NCBI GenBank assembly: GCA_035296565.1
Contig: DATHAQ010000028.1
Span: 1 to 64,000, forward strand
DNA: 64,000 bases
Source: JACCZR01 sp035296565
Lineage (GTDB): Bacteria > Actinomycetota > Thermoleophilia > Solirubrobacterales > Thermoleophilaceae
Reading direction: 5' to 3'
The number at the start of each line of letters is the position of its first letter. Position 1 is the stretch's first letter. Below, piece after piece: positions 49,426 through 59,100 of this stretch. A program made the translations under genes and the position numbers. Below the pieces are notes generated by a model. It worked only from the letters and a program-made list of their open reading frames with translations. It was not told the DNA's origin and searched no databases.

Positions 49426-50429
49426 GAGTCGACGCCCACGAACAGCACGAGCGCCGCGAACAGCCCCGTCCAGGCCACCACCGCGGCCGGGCCCATGCGG
49501 CCCACCCGCAGCCGCCAGAGCGCCAGTGCCCCGCCGACCAGGCCCAGGACGCCGGCAACCACGGCGGCCGGCTCGAGGTCCCACTCGGTCACCGCCAGGC
49601 CGAAGGCGATCGGCACCGTCGCCTGGAAGGCCATCGCGCCCGTCACGTTGCCGACAGCGAGCGAGTCCTTGCCCTTGCGGATCCAGATCACGCTGTTCAG
49701 CTTCTCGGGCAACTCGGTCGCCAGCGGGGCCAGCACCAGCGAGAGCGCCAGCGGGGCGAGCCCCACGCTCTCGGCCACCTTCTTGAGCTCCTCCACGAAC
49801 AGCTCGGCGCCGCCGACGATCATGAGCAGGCCCACGACCAGCTGGAGCACCAGCTGGAACGTGCTCGGGGGGTCGTCCTTCGTCCAGTCGAAGTAGAGCG
49901 GCTTGGGCTCCTCCTCCTCGGCCTCGTCGCCCTTCTTGACCGTGCGGCGCACGTAGTAGCCGTAGGCCAGCAGCAAGCCGGCGACGCCGACCCAGTGCAG
50001 CGGCTTGGAGTCGACGAGCCCCAGCGCGAGCCCGGCGCCGAAGCAGGGCAGGAAGAAGCCCAGGTCACGGCGGACGGCGCGCTTGTCGGCGTGAATCTCG
50101 CGCCCGTTGTCGCGGCTCTTGGAGTAGGCGAGCGCAGCCCCGGCCATCAGGAGCATCGCGAGCGTGCCTAGCATGAACGGGGCGCCGATGATCGCGCCGA
50201 TGGCCACCTCCTCGCCCTCGGCGCCGGCCAGCACCGCGACGATCGGGATCAGCGACTCGGGCAGCGCTGTGCCCACGGCGGCCAGCAGGCTGCCCACCGG
50301 GCCCTCGCCGAGGTTGAGCCTGCGCCCGGCCCACTCGACCGCGTTGGTGAACAGGATCGCACCGCCGATGATCAGCACGAAGCTGGCGAGGAGCAGGAGG
50401 ACCGTCACGCGTCTGGGTGCCCTACCCAC
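49422..50429 (-). CDS. sodium/calcium exchanger-family (CaCA) membrane protein
   Basis: The 335-aa protein has two inverted repeats with the CaCA alpha motifs: AAVGTALPESLIPIVAVL in the first half and LAPLATELPEKLNSVIWI in the second, where the acidic residue binds the cation. A central acidic loop (KKGDEAEEEEPK) separates them. The protein probably exchanges Ca2+ for Na+ or H+. The GTG 50429 starts 37 bp from the divergent MepA-type gene. Confidence 0.85.
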   Translation of the reverse strand: MGRAPRRVTVLLLLASFVLIIGGAILFTNAVEWAGRRLNLGEGPVGSLLAAVGTALPESLIPIVAVLAGAEGEEVAIGAIIGAPFMLGTLAMLLMAGAALAYSKSRDNGREIHADKRAVRRDLGFFLPCFGAGLALGLVDSKPLHWVGVAGLLLAYGYYVRRTVKKGDEAEEEEPKPLYFDWTKDDPPSTFQLVLQLVVGLLMIVGGAELFVEELKKVAESVGLAPLALSLVLAPLATELPEKLNSVIWIRKGKDSLAVGNVTGAMAFQATVPIAFGLAVTEWDLEPAAVVAGVLGLVGGALALWRLRVGRMGPAAVVAWTGLFAALVLFVGVDS

Positions 50430-50466
50430 TCGAGCGCCTTAGCCACCTCTTTGCCATGCTCGTCTG

Positions 50467-51159
50467 ATGCGGCTGCGTCTGCTCGCCGGGCTGGGGGTAC
50501 TCCTCGCTGCCCTCTCCACGACCGCGACCGTCTCCGCGGAGGACGCTCCTCCCGAGGCGGGCCCGCCGATCGCCGGGGCACCGCCGCTGTTCCCGCCCGC
50601 CCCGGGCGAGCTCGTCGTCTGGCGGCGCTCCAAGGCGGTAGGGAAGCCCTGGCGAGGTCGGCTGGTCCGGGGCGTGAAGCTGCCCTCCTACGGGGCCGAC
50701 TGGTTCACCTACGACTGGGGCATCCACAGCGTCCCCAACCGCATCTGGCGCCGCTACGGGCACGACCGCCTCGTGCGGATGCTGCTGCGCGTGGTCGGGG
50801 AGTTCCGGGCCGCCCACCCCGAAGCGCCGCGCGTGGGGATCGCGGACCTCTCGCGCCCGCGCGGCGGCCCCTTCGGGCGCCGCTACGGCGGCTCGGGCCA
50901 TGCCTCGCACCAGAACGGCCTCGACGTCGACGTCCTCTACCCGCGCCGCGACCGCCAGGAGACGCGCCCCGAGCGGGTACGCCAGATCGACCGCGCGCTG
51001 GCCCAGGATCTCGTGAACCGCTTCGCGGCCGCGAACGCCCAAAAGGTGTTCGTGGGCCTGGGCACCCGGTTCCGCGGCAAGCGGGGCGTGGTCACGAAGC
51101 TGCGCAACCATGACGACCACATGCACGTTCGGATCAAGCCGCGAAGGGGCGGGCGCTGA
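50467..51159 (+). CDS. MepA-like (penicillin-insensitive) murein endopeptidase
   Basis: The 230-aa protein has a signal peptide (LLAGLGVLLAALSTTATVSA) and the M74/LAS zinc motifs GHASHQNGLDVDV and HDDHMHVRI. In E. coli MepA cuts DD- and LD-crosslinks of peptidoglycan. The motif residues are complete, so it is likely active outside the cell. It is followed directly by the RTX-like gene, whose best start overlaps its stop codon. Confidence 0.85.
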   Translation: MRLRLLAGLGVLLAALSTTATVSAEDAPPEAGPPIAGAPPLFPPAPGELVVWRRSKAVGKPWRGRLVRGVKLPSYGADWFTYDWGIHSVPNRIWRRYGHDRLVRMLLRVVGEFRAAHPEAPRVGIADLSRPRGGPFGRRYGGSGHASHQNGLDVDVLYPRRDRQETRPERVRQIDRALAQDLVNRFAAANAQKVFVGLGTRFRGKRGVVTKLRNHDDHMHVRIKPRRGGR

Positions 51160-52931
51160 CACGCGCGGCCCTCATTGCGCTCCTGTTGCTGCTCGCGGCC
51201 CCCGTCGCCGCCGAGGCCGCCACGGTGTCGGTCAGCGGAACCACGCTGCAATACCAAGCGGCTCCCGGCGAGGCCAACACCGGCGTGATCGCCCAGCAGA
51301 CGCCCACGACCTTCTACGTGGGCGACCGCAACCCAGCCGTCACAGTGACGACCACTTCGCCGGTGGCGTGCCTCGACACGACCGTGCCTCCGACCTCGCT
51401 GCTGGGGCTTCCGCCGGGGTTCCTCTGCACGGTGGTCGGAGCGACGTCGCTGACGATGAACCTCGACGACGGAAGCGACACCGGCGTCGTCAACTCGACC
51501 AACGTGGCGGGAGCCCTCAACGGCGGGGCCGGCGACGACCAGCTCGTCGGTGGTAAGGAGAACGACACGTTCGCCGGCGGCGGTCCCGCAGGTGGCAACG
51601 ACACCATCGTCTACGCAGGCCTCAACCAGACCGGCCTGATGCTCGATCGCACGACGGGCGTGACCGCCTCCCTCCCGGCGCGCGGCGCGGCGGCCACCAC
51701 CGGCAACGGCCAGGCGGGCGAGAACGACACGATCAACAGCGACGTCGAGGGCCTGGTGGGCGGCAACGGCAACGACAACCTCACCGGCAGCTCCGACCCG
51801 GACACGATCGCGGGCGCCGTGCCCGCGGGCACGCCCTTGGTAGTCACCAGCCCTGCCGGCAGCGACACGGTCAACGGCGGCGCCAGCGCCGACACGCTGC
51901 TGGCCGGCGACTCCGGAAGCGTCGCGGGTGGGCCCGGGGACGACCAGATCGTGGGTGGCCGCAGCACCTCGGCGACCACCGTGGTGCACGGGAACGATGA
52001 CAACGACACGATCGTCTCCGGGCTGGGCGACGACGACCTGTTCGGCGACGGCGGCGCGAACACGCTGGCATACGCCTCGGTGGCCCAGTCCGGCCTGACC
52101 GTGCTCAACCGCGGGACGAACGGCGTGACCGCGAGCCTGCCCAACAGCGGCCAGACGGCGCCGGGCGGCAGGACCGGGGGCGCCGAGCAGGACACGATCC
52201 ACGACAGCTTCGGGACGCTCGTGGGCAGCAACGGCAGCGACGCCCTGACGGGCAGCAACCGCGGCGACATCATCCTCGGGGTCGCGCCCGCGGGCACGCC
52301 GGGTGTCGTGGCGGGGCCACCGGGCAACGACTCGCTGACCGGAGGCGCCGGCACCGACGTGCTGCTGGGCAACTCGGGCAACGACCTGATCCGCAGCCGC
52401 GACAGCACGGCCGAGTCGCCGGTCTGCGGCGCCGGCAACGACCTCGTCTCCGCCGACCCTGTGGACACCCCCGCCGCCGACTGCGAAGTGGTCGACACCG
52501 GTGCGAGCACGACGCAGCCGCCGGGCTCGCAGCCGCAGACGCCCTCGGCAGGAGGCGGAATCACCGCCGACACCACGCGGCCCAGCCTCAGCGAGCGGCC
52601 CGCGGTGCTGGTCCTGCGCCGCGGCCGGCGCCGGGTGGCCATGCGCCTGGCCTGCCGCAACGAGGCGCGCGGATGCCGCGGCACGCTGGTGATCAAGACG
52701 CGCCGGCGGATCAAGCTGGGCGACGGGCGCGCCCGCCGCCACACGATCGCGCGGGTTCGCTTCCGCATGACCAACAGCCGATCCAGACGCTTCCGCGTGA
52801 GGCTGTCGCGCTCGATCTTCCGGCTGGTGGCGCGCGGACGCGCCATCAGGCTGATCGGCACTGCCACCCTGCGCGACGCGAGCGGCAATCGCGCGACCAA
52901 GACGCTCAGGCTGAGGCTGAACCGCCGCTAG
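51156..52931 (+). CDS. secreted RTX-like (GGxGxD repeat) protein, probable CTG start
   Basis: Most of the protein is made of degenerate calcium-binding repeats (GGAGDDQLVGG, GGNGNDNLTG, GGPGDDQIVGG, GGAGTDVLLG). A larger unit of about 85 residues occurs twice (YAGLNQTGLM...VPAGTPLVV and YASVAQSGLT...APAGTPGVV). The C-terminal 110 residues form an Arg-rich domain like that of the M36 protease. The signal peptide LTRAALIALLLLLAAPVAAEA is complete only if translation begins at CTG 51156, overlapping the MepA stop (CTGA) and preceded by GAAGGGG at 6 nt. TTG 51186 would cut the signal peptide to 11 residues. Confidence 0.7.
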   Translation: MTRAALIALLLLLAAPVAAEAATVSVSGTTLQYQAAPGEANTGVIAQQTPTTFYVGDRNPAVTVTTTSPVACLDTTVPPTSLLGLPPGFLCTVVGATSLTMNLDDGSDTGVVNSTNVAGALNGGAGDDQLVGGKENDTFAGGGPAGGNDTIVYAGLNQTGLMLDRTTGVTASLPARGAAATTGNGQAGENDTINSDVEGLVGGNGNDNLTGSSDPDTIAGAVPAGTPLVVTSPAGSDTVNGGASADTLLAGDSGSVAGGPGDDQIVGGRSTSATTVVHGNDDNDTIVSGLGDDDLFGDGGANTLAYASVAQSGLTVLNRGTNGVTASLPNSGQTAPGGRTGGAEQDTIHDSFGTLVGSNGSDALTGSNRGDIILGVAPAGTPGVVAGPPGNDSLTGGAGTDVLLGNSGNDLIRSRDSTAESPVCGAGNDLVSADPVDTPAADCEVVDTGASTTQPPGSQPQTPSAGGGITADTTRPSLSERPAVLVLRRGRRRVAMRLACRNEARGCRGTLVIKTRRRIKLGDGRARRHTIARVRFRMTNSRSRRFRVRLSRSIFRLVARGRAIRLIGTATLRDASGNRATKTLRLRLNRR

Positions 52932-52934
52932 CCT
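52929..52934 (+). promoter_or_regulatory. -10 box (TAGCCT) of the ABC transporter operon
   Basis: TAGCCT starts at the stop codon of the RTX-like gene and ends 7 nt before GTG 52942, a leaderless arrangement without ribosome-binding site. Confidence 0.45.
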
Positions 52935-52941
52935 CGCCCGG

Positions 52942-53676
52942 GTGTTCCGGGACGACGCACCTGCCCTCGAGACCCGCGGCCTGACCAAGCGCTACGACGA
53001 CGGCACGCTGGCCGTCGAGGGCTTCGATCTGGCGGTTCCCGCGGGCGCCTTCTTCGGTCTACTGGGTCCCAACGGAGCGGGCAAGACGACGCTGATCAGC
53101 GCGGTCTGCAACCTCATCCGGGTGACCGATGGGGAGGTGCTGGTGTTCGGCGAGCCCGCCACCTCGCTGGAGGCCCGGGCGCAGGTCGGCCTGGCCGAGC
53201 AGGACATCAACCTGGACCGCTTCCTATCGGTGCGAGAGACGCTCGTCTACCACGGCGGCTACTTCGGCATGGGCCGCGCCGAGGCCGAGGAGCGCGCCGA
53301 CGAGATGATCGACGTCTTCGACCTGCGGGCCAAGGAGCGTACGCGGGCGCCGAAGCTCTCCGGCGGCCAGCGCCGCCGCCTGTTGCTGGCCCGAGCGCTC
53401 ATGCACCGTCCGCGCCTGGTGATCCTCGACGAGCCCACCGCGGGCGTCGACTTCGAGCTGCGGCAAGAGCTGTGGCGCTACATCCGCCGCCTGCACCAGG
53501 AGGGCACGACGATCCTGCTCACCACGCACTACCTCGAGGAGGCCGAGGAGCTGTGCGAGGAGATCGCCCTCATCCGCGACGGCCGGCTGATCGCCCGCGA
53601 CTCCGCAGAGAACCTGCGCACGAACTTCGACGCCGACACGCTGGCCGACGTCTACGTCAAGGCGATGGCCCGCTGA
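52942..53676 (+). CDS. ABC transporter ATP-binding protein (DrrA/ABC-2 type)
   Basis: The 244-aa ATPase has Walker A GPNGAGKTT, the Q-loop (GLAEQDINLDRFLSVRE), the signature LSGGQRRRLLLARAL, Walker B RLVILDEPTAG and the H-loop TTHYLEEAEEL. The order is typical of drug or polysaccharide exporters. It overlaps the permease ATG (TGATG). Confidence 0.9.
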   Translation: MFRDDAPALETRGLTKRYDDGTLAVEGFDLAVPAGAFFGLLGPNGAGKTTLISAVCNLIRVTDGEVLVFGEPATSLEARAQVGLAEQDINLDRFLSVRETLVYHGGYFGMGRAEAEERADEMIDVFDLRAKERTRAPKLSGGQRRRLLLARALMHRPRLVILDEPTAGVDFELRQELWRYIRRLHQEGTTILLTTHYLEEAEELCEEIALIRDGRLIARDSAENLRTNFDADTLADVYVKAMAR

Positions 53677-54440
53677 TGACCGGCAATCAGGGACTGCTCT
53701 GGCTGGCCCGCCGCGAGACGCTGCGCGTGTCCAAGCTGTGGACGCAGACGGTGCTGGCTCCCGTGGTCAGCTCCCTGCTCTTCATCCTCGTGTTCGGGCT
53801 CTCACTGGGCGGCCGCATCCGCCAGGTCAGCGACGTGGACTACGAAGTGTTCATCGTCCCGGGCCTGGTGGCGATGGCGATGGTGCAGGCCGCCTTCGCC
53901 AACAACGCCTCGACGATCTTCCAGGCGCGCTTCGACCGCTACATCAACGACGTGCTGAGCGCTCCGATGCACCCGTGGCAGGTGACGCTCGGCTATCTGG
54001 TGGGCGGCCTCGTGCGCGCGCTGGCGATCGGGGTCTCGCTGGCGGTGTGCGCGATCATCCTCGTCCACGTGCCCGTGCGCGAGCCGCTCGCGCTGGCCGC
54101 CGCCGTGGCGCTCGTGCTGGTGCTCTTCAGCGCGCTCGGCACCGTGGTCGGCATCTACGCCGAGACCTGGGATCACACGACGTTCATCGCCAACATCGTG
54201 ATCCTGCCGCTGGCCTTCGTCGGCGGGACCTTCTACACGGTGGAGCTGCTCCCCTCGCCCTGGGAGGAGCTCTCGCACTTCAACCCCGTCTTCTACCTGG
54301 TGAGCGCAGTGCGATACGGCTTCCTCGGCCAGGCCGACGTCAGCATCTGGCTGGCGCTGGGCGTTACCGCCGCCTTTGCCCTACCCGCCTATCTGTGGGC
54401 CCAGTACCTCTTCACCACGGGCAAGCGCCTCAAGGCCTAG
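53676..54440 (+). CDS. ABC-2 type transporter permease (DrrB-like)
   Basis: The 254-aa protein has six spans and the ABC-2 pattern: LVFGLSLGGRI, then the FIVPGLVAMAMVQAAF segment and FDRYINDVLSAPM, and late VGGTFYTVELLPSPW and FNPVFYLVSAVRYGFLG. It forms the membrane part of the exporter with the preceding ATPase. The cargo is unknown; a lipid, sugar polymer or drug is possible. Confidence 0.9.
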   Translation: MTGNQGLLWLARRETLRVSKLWTQTVLAPVVSSLLFILVFGLSLGGRIRQVSDVDYEVFIVPGLVAMAMVQAAFANNASTIFQARFDRYINDVLSAPMHPWQVTLGYLVGGLVRALAIGVSLAVCAIILVHVPVREPLALAAAVALVLVLFSALGTVVGIYAETWDHTTFIANIVILPLAFVGGTFYTVELLPSPWEELSHFNPVFYLVSAVRYGFLGQADVSIWLALGVTAAFALPAYLWAQYLFTTGKRLKA

Positions 54441-54445
54441 CTCCG

Positions 54446-55063
54446 TTGACGGCCAGCCTGGGCGACCTCGTCCACGACGTCATCACGGCCGCCGGCTACC
54501 CAGGACTGGCGGTGCTCGTCTGCATCGAGCAGGTCTTCCCGCCGATCCCGTCCGAGGTGATCCTGCCGCTGGCGGGCTACTACGTGAGCGAGGGTGACTT
54601 CTCGTTCCCCACCGCGCTCGCCGCCGCGACGCTCGGCGCCGTGGCCGGCTCCTTCGTCCTCTACGAGCTGACCCGCCGCGGCGGGCGCCCGATGCTCCTG
54701 CGCCACCGCCGCATCTTCCGCCTGCGCGAGCACGATCTCGACCGCGCCGACGCCTGGTTCGGGCGCTACGGCGGCTGGCTCGTGCTGCTCGGCCGCCTGG
54801 TGCCGGGTGCGCGCAGCCTCGTGTCGGTCTCCGCCGGGCTGTCGGGGATGCCGCGGCTGCGCTTCGCGCTGCTCACCACGGCCGGCTCGGGCCTGTGGAA
54901 CGCCGCCCTGATCGGCGCCGGCTGGGCCCTGGGGGGCAGCTACGACGACGTGGGCGAGGCGCTGGGGCCGGTGGGCACCGGCGTCGCGATCGTCCTGGCC
55001 GTCGCCGCCGTGGGCGGCGGCGTCTGGTGGTTGCGCCGCCGGGCGCTGCACGACGACGTATGA
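54446..55063 (+). CDS. DedA-family membrane protein
   Basis: From TTG 54446 it has 205 residues. DedA marks: FPPIPSEVILPLAGYY near the N-terminus, GSFVLYELTRRGG, and FGRYGGWLVLLGRLVPGARSLVSVSAGL with its conserved Arg and Gly residues (given in part). DedA proteins scramble or flip lipids and depend on the proton gradient. It ends in ATGA overlap with the UDG gene. Confidence 0.85.
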   Translation: MTASLGDLVHDVITAAGYPGLAVLVCIEQVFPPIPSEVILPLAGYYVSEGDFSFPTALAAATLGAVAGSFVLYELTRRGGRPMLLRHRRIFRLREHDLDRADAWFGRYGGWLVLLGRLVPGARSLVSVSAGLSGMPRLRFALLTTAGSGLWNAALIGAGWALGGSYDDVGEALGPVGTGVAIVLAVAAVGGGVWWLRRRALHDDV

Positions 55064-55746
55064 CCCTGACCGAGCTAGAGGCCCGCATCGTGCACTGCCG
55101 GCGCTGCCCGCGGCTGGTCGAGTGGCGCGAGCGCGTGGCAGCCGAGAAGCGGGCCGCCTTTCGCGACGAGAGCTACTGGGGCCGGCCGGTCCCCGGCTTC
55201 GGAGATCCCGACGCCGCCGTGTACGTGCTCGGCCTGGCGCCCGCCGCCCACGGAGCCAACCGCACCGGGCGGATCTTCACCGGGGACCGCTCGGGCGACT
55301 GGCTGTTCGCCGCCATGCACCGGACGGGCTTCGCCAACCGGCCCACGGCGGTCCACCGCGACGACGGCCTCCGGCTCTCCGCCCTCTGGATCGGGGCCGC
55401 GGTGCGCTGCGCCCCGCCGGCGAACAGGCCGACGCCCCAGGAGCGCGAGAACTGCCTTCCCTACGCGCGCGAGGAGCTCCGCCTGCTGGAGCCGGCGGTG
55501 ATCCTGTGCCTGGGGTCGTTCGCCTGGAACGCGGCGATGACGCTGCTCGCCGAGCCGCCTCGACCGCGGCCTCGCTTCGGCCACGGCGCCGAGCACCACC
55601 CGAGCTCGGGGCCCGTGGTGCTCGGCTCGTTTCATCCGAGCCAGCAGAACACCTTCACGGGCAAGCTGACCGAGGCGATGACCGACGAGGTGCTGCTTCG
55701 GGCGCGGGAGCTGGGAGGCCTGGGCCCCGGCCCGCGGACCCGCTAG
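55060..55746 (+). CDS. family-5 uracil-DNA glycosylase (UdgB-like)
   Basis: The 228-aa protein has the family-5 pattern GLAPAAHGANRTGRIFTGD, HCRRCPRL and further Cys (VRCAPPANRPTP, ENC) that can hold a 4Fe-4S cluster, and GSFHPSQQNTFTGKL (motif 2 with His). It removes uracil or other deaminated bases from DNA. It overlaps DedA by 4 nt and the convergent lipoprotein gene by 4 nt. Confidence 0.85.
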   Translation: MTLTELEARIVHCRRCPRLVEWRERVAAEKRAAFRDESYWGRPVPGFGDPDAAVYVLGLAPAAHGANRTGRIFTGDRSGDWLFAAMHRTGFANRPTAVHRDDGLRLSALWIGAAVRCAPPANRPTPQERENCLPYAREELRLLEPAVILCLGSFAWNAAMTLLAEPPRPRPRFGHGAEHHPSSGPVVLGSFHPSQQNTFTGKLTEAMTDEVLLRARELGGLGPGPRTR

Positions 55747-56054
55747 TAGCCCGGGGCCTGCTTCTGAGCGTCGCGCTTCAGCTGCTCGCCCTTGCGCTGC
55801 AGCTGGTCGCCCTCCTGCTGACCCTTGCGCTGCAGGTCACGGGCCTCCTTCTGGATCTGCTTGGGGTCCTTGCCCTGCCGGACGTCTTCGGCCTCCTTGC
55901 GCAGCTTGTCCCCCGACTTCTGCGCGTCGTCCTGGAGCTTCTGGGCGTCGTCGCGGACCTGCTGAGCATCGTCGGTGGCCCCACAGGCGGGCAGGGCTAC
56001 CGCGATGGCGGCGGTGGTGGCCAGGGCGAGGATGCGGGCGCGCGTGGAGTCCAT
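55743..56054 (-). CDS. small coiled-coil lipoprotein
   Basis: The 103-aa protein has a signal sequence with lipobox (VALPAC, Cys24) and then a charged heptad-type coil (DDAQKLQDDAQKSGDKLRKE, KQIQKEARDLQRKGQQ). It resembles the small outer-face lipoproteins of many actinomycetes. The function is unknown. It is convergent with the UDG gene, with the two stop codons overlapping. Confidence 0.75.
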   Translation of the reverse strand: MDSTRARILALATTAAIAVALPACGATDDAQQVRDDAQKLQDDAQKSGDKLRKEAEDVRQGKDPKQIQKEARDLQRKGQQEGDQLQRKGEQLKRDAQKQAPGY

Positions 56055-56136
56055 ACGCGCCAGCCTAAGGGCTCGGCCGGAGTGGCGCTCAGATATACGT
56101 CCTGAGCGCCAAAGGAACGCACCGGCGCCGACCCTT

Positions 56137-56150
56137 CCCCTGCACAGGGG
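56137..56150. promoter_or_regulatory. 14-bp palindrome CCCCTG-CA-CAGGGG upstream of lhr
   Basis: The perfect inverted repeat with a 2-bp centre ends 26 bp before the lhr start. The loop is too small for a stable hairpin, so an operator is more likely. TACGTT (56160-56165) lies 10 nt before the ATG as a possible -10 box. Confidence 0.4.
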
Positions 56151-56175
56151 ACCCGCTAGTACGTTTGTTGGCCGC

Positions 56176-59100
56176 ATGGCGTCTGATCCCCTGGCATCGT
56201 TCACACCTGCTGTACGCGAGTGGTTTCGGCGTTCCTTCGAGGCGCCCACCGAGGCCCAGCGGGAGGCCTGGCCGGCCATCGCCGGCGGCGAGAGCGTGCT
56301 GGTGTCAGCGCCCACCGGGTCGGGCAAGACGCTCGCCGCCTTCCTGTGGGGCCTCGACCGCCTGGTAGCCGAGCCCGTGGAGGGCGAGAGGCGCACGCGG
56401 CTGGTCTACGTCTCGCCCCTGAAGGCCCTGTCCTACGACGTCGAAAAGAACCTGCGCGCGCCGCTGAAGGGCATCGGCGGTGACGTGGAGGTGGCCATCC
56501 GCACCGGCGACACGCCCCAGAAGGAGCGCCAGCAGATGCTGCGCCGCCCGCCCGACGTGCTGATCACCACGCCGGAGTCGCTCTACCTGATGCTCACCTC
56601 GCGCGCGCGGGAGACGCTGTCGGACGTCGAGGCGGTGATCGTCGACGAGATCCACGCGGTGGCCCAGACCAAGCGCGGCGCGCACCTGTCGCTGACCCTC
56701 GAGCGCCTCGAGCACCGGTGCGGCGGCGGCTTGCAGCGGATCGGGCTCTCGGCCACCCAGCGCCCGCTGGAGGAGGTCGGCCGCTTCCTGGTCGGGGTTG
56801 GCCGTGAGTGCCGCATCGTCGACTCGGGCCGGCGCAAGCCGCTCGACGTCGAGATCCAGGTGCCGGTCGAGGACATGCGCGAGCCCGGGGCGCCCGATGT
56901 GACCGACCCGGCCTACGGCGGTCAGGGAACCGCTGCCGGCGGTGGCGACCTGATCGGCATGGGTCCCGGTGATGCCCGGGAAAGCGCCACCCGGCGCTCG
57001 ATCTGGCCGGCCATCTACCCGCAGCTGCTCGAGCTGGTGCGCGAGCACCGCTCGACGATCGTCTTCGTCAACAACCGCCGTGGCGCCGAGCGCCTGGCGG
57101 TGCGGCTCAACGAGCTTGCTGGGGAGGATGGGGTCCCAGCGGAGATCGCGCGCGCCCACCACGGCTCTCTGGCCCGTGAGGAGCGCCTGGTGGTCGAGGA
57201 CCTGCTCAAGTCGGGTGAGCTGCCCTGCCTGGTGGCCACCTCCTCGCTGGAGCTCGGCATCGACATGGGCGCGGTGGACCTGGTGCTGCAGGTGGAGTCC
57301 CCCAAGTCGGTGACGGCGGGACTCCAGCGCATCGGCCGGGCCGGTCACGGCGTGGGCGAGATCTCGAAGGGCCGCATCTTCCCGAAGTTCCGCGCCGACC
57401 TGCTCGAGTGCGCGGTGGTCACCCGGCGCATGCGCGACGGCGAGATCGAGCACACGGTGGTGCCGCGCAACCCGCTCGACGTGCTCGCCCAGCACGTGGT
57501 GGCCATGACCGCCGGCGGCGACGAGTGGCGTGCCGGCGAGCTGCACGAGCTGGTCCGTCGGGCCTACCCCTTCGGCGAGCTGAGCCGCGAGCTGCTCGAC
57601 CAGGTGCTCGACATGCTTGACGGCCGCTACCCCTCCGAGGAGTTCTCCGAGCTGCGCCCGCGCATCGTCTGGGACCGCGTGCAGGACACCGTCCGCGCGC
57701 GCAAGGGCGCGCTGCAGCTCGCGGTGACCAACGCGGGCACGATTCCCGACCGCGGGCTGTACGGCGTGCACCTGCCCGACGGGCGGCGCGTGGGCGAACT
57801 CGACGAGGAGATGGTCTACGAGGCCCGCCCGGGCCAGACCTTCCTCCTGGGCGCCTCCTCCTGGCGCATCGAGGAGATCACGCGCGACCGGGTGATCGTC
57901 TCGCCGGCGCCCGGCGCGCCAGGCGCGGTGCCCTTCTGGCGCGGGGACGGCGTGGGCCGCCCGGCGGAGCTCGGCCGCGCGATCGGCGCCTTCGCCCGCG
58001 ACGCGGTGGAGAAGGACGCCGAGACGCTGGCCGCGGAGAACGACCTCGACGAGCGAGCGGCCAAGAACCTCCTCACCTACCTGCGCGAGCAGCAGGAAGC
58101 CACCCGCGTGCTGCCCAGCGACCGCACGGTGGTCATCGAGCGCTTCCGCGACGAGATCGGCGACTGGCGGCTGTGCGTGCTCTCCCCGCTGGGGGGACGG
58201 GTCCACGCCGCCTGGGCGCTCGCGATGAGCGCCCGCATCCGCGACGAGTTCGGCCTCGAGTCCGACGCCATATGGTCGGACGACGGCATCATCGTCCACC
58301 TGCCCGACGCGGACGAGGCGCCGAGCTCGGACCTGGTGATGGTGGAGCCGGACGTCGTGGAGGACCTCGTAGTGCGCGAGCTGTCCTCCTCGGCGCTGTT
58401 CGGCGCGCGCTTTCGCGAAAACGCCGCGCGGGCCCTGCTGCTGCCGCGCGCGCGCCCCGGCAAGCGCACGCCCCTGTGGCAGCAGCGGCTGAAGGCCCAG
58501 TCGCTGCTGGAGGTGGCCAAGCGGTACGGGCAGTTCCCGATCGTCCTGGAGACCTACCGCGAGTGCCTGCGCGACGTCTTCGACCTGCCCGGACTGCAGG
58601 AGCTGCTGCGCGGGTTCCACACCCGGGAGCTTTCCCTGGTCGAGGTGGAGACCCAGCGGGCGTCGCCGTTCGCCTCCTCGCTGCTGTTCGACTACGTCGC
58701 CACGTACATGTACGAGGGCGACTCGCCGAACGCCGAGCGTCGCGCGGCCGCCCTCTCGCTGGACCGCGACCTGCTGCGCGAGCTGCTCGGCCAAGAGGAG
58801 CTGCGCGAGCTGATCGACCCTGCGGCGCTCGACGAGGTCGAGGCTGACCTCCAGCGCCTCAGCGAGCGGACCCAGGCCGCCAACGCCGACTCGCTCCACG
58901 ATGTGCTGCGGGCGGTCGGGGACCTCACGGCCGACGAGGCCGGCGAGCGGTGCCTGCAGGGCCTGTCAGCCGAGCGGATGCTGGAGCAGCTCGTGGGCGA
59001 GCGCCGCGCGGCCCACATGCGCATCGGCGGCGAGGAGCGCTTCATAGCCGCCGAGGACGCCGGCCTGTACCGCGACGCCCTCGGCGCCGTGCCACCCGGC

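Noticed and set aside
51872..52071. CRISPR-like or satellite array suggested by the repeats in the RTX-like gene
   Set aside because: The repeats are degenerate, in frame and encode GGxGxD turns; there are no equal spacers.
50937..52988. 683-codon minus-strand ORF over the MepA and RTX-like genes
   Set aside because: Shadow of GC-rich repeats. The plus strand has the signal peptides, the zinc motifs and the calcium-binding repeats.
56305..58899. 864-codon minus-strand ORF inside lhr
   Set aside because: It is entirely antisense to conserved helicase motifs; composition is His/Gln/Arg-rich without domains.
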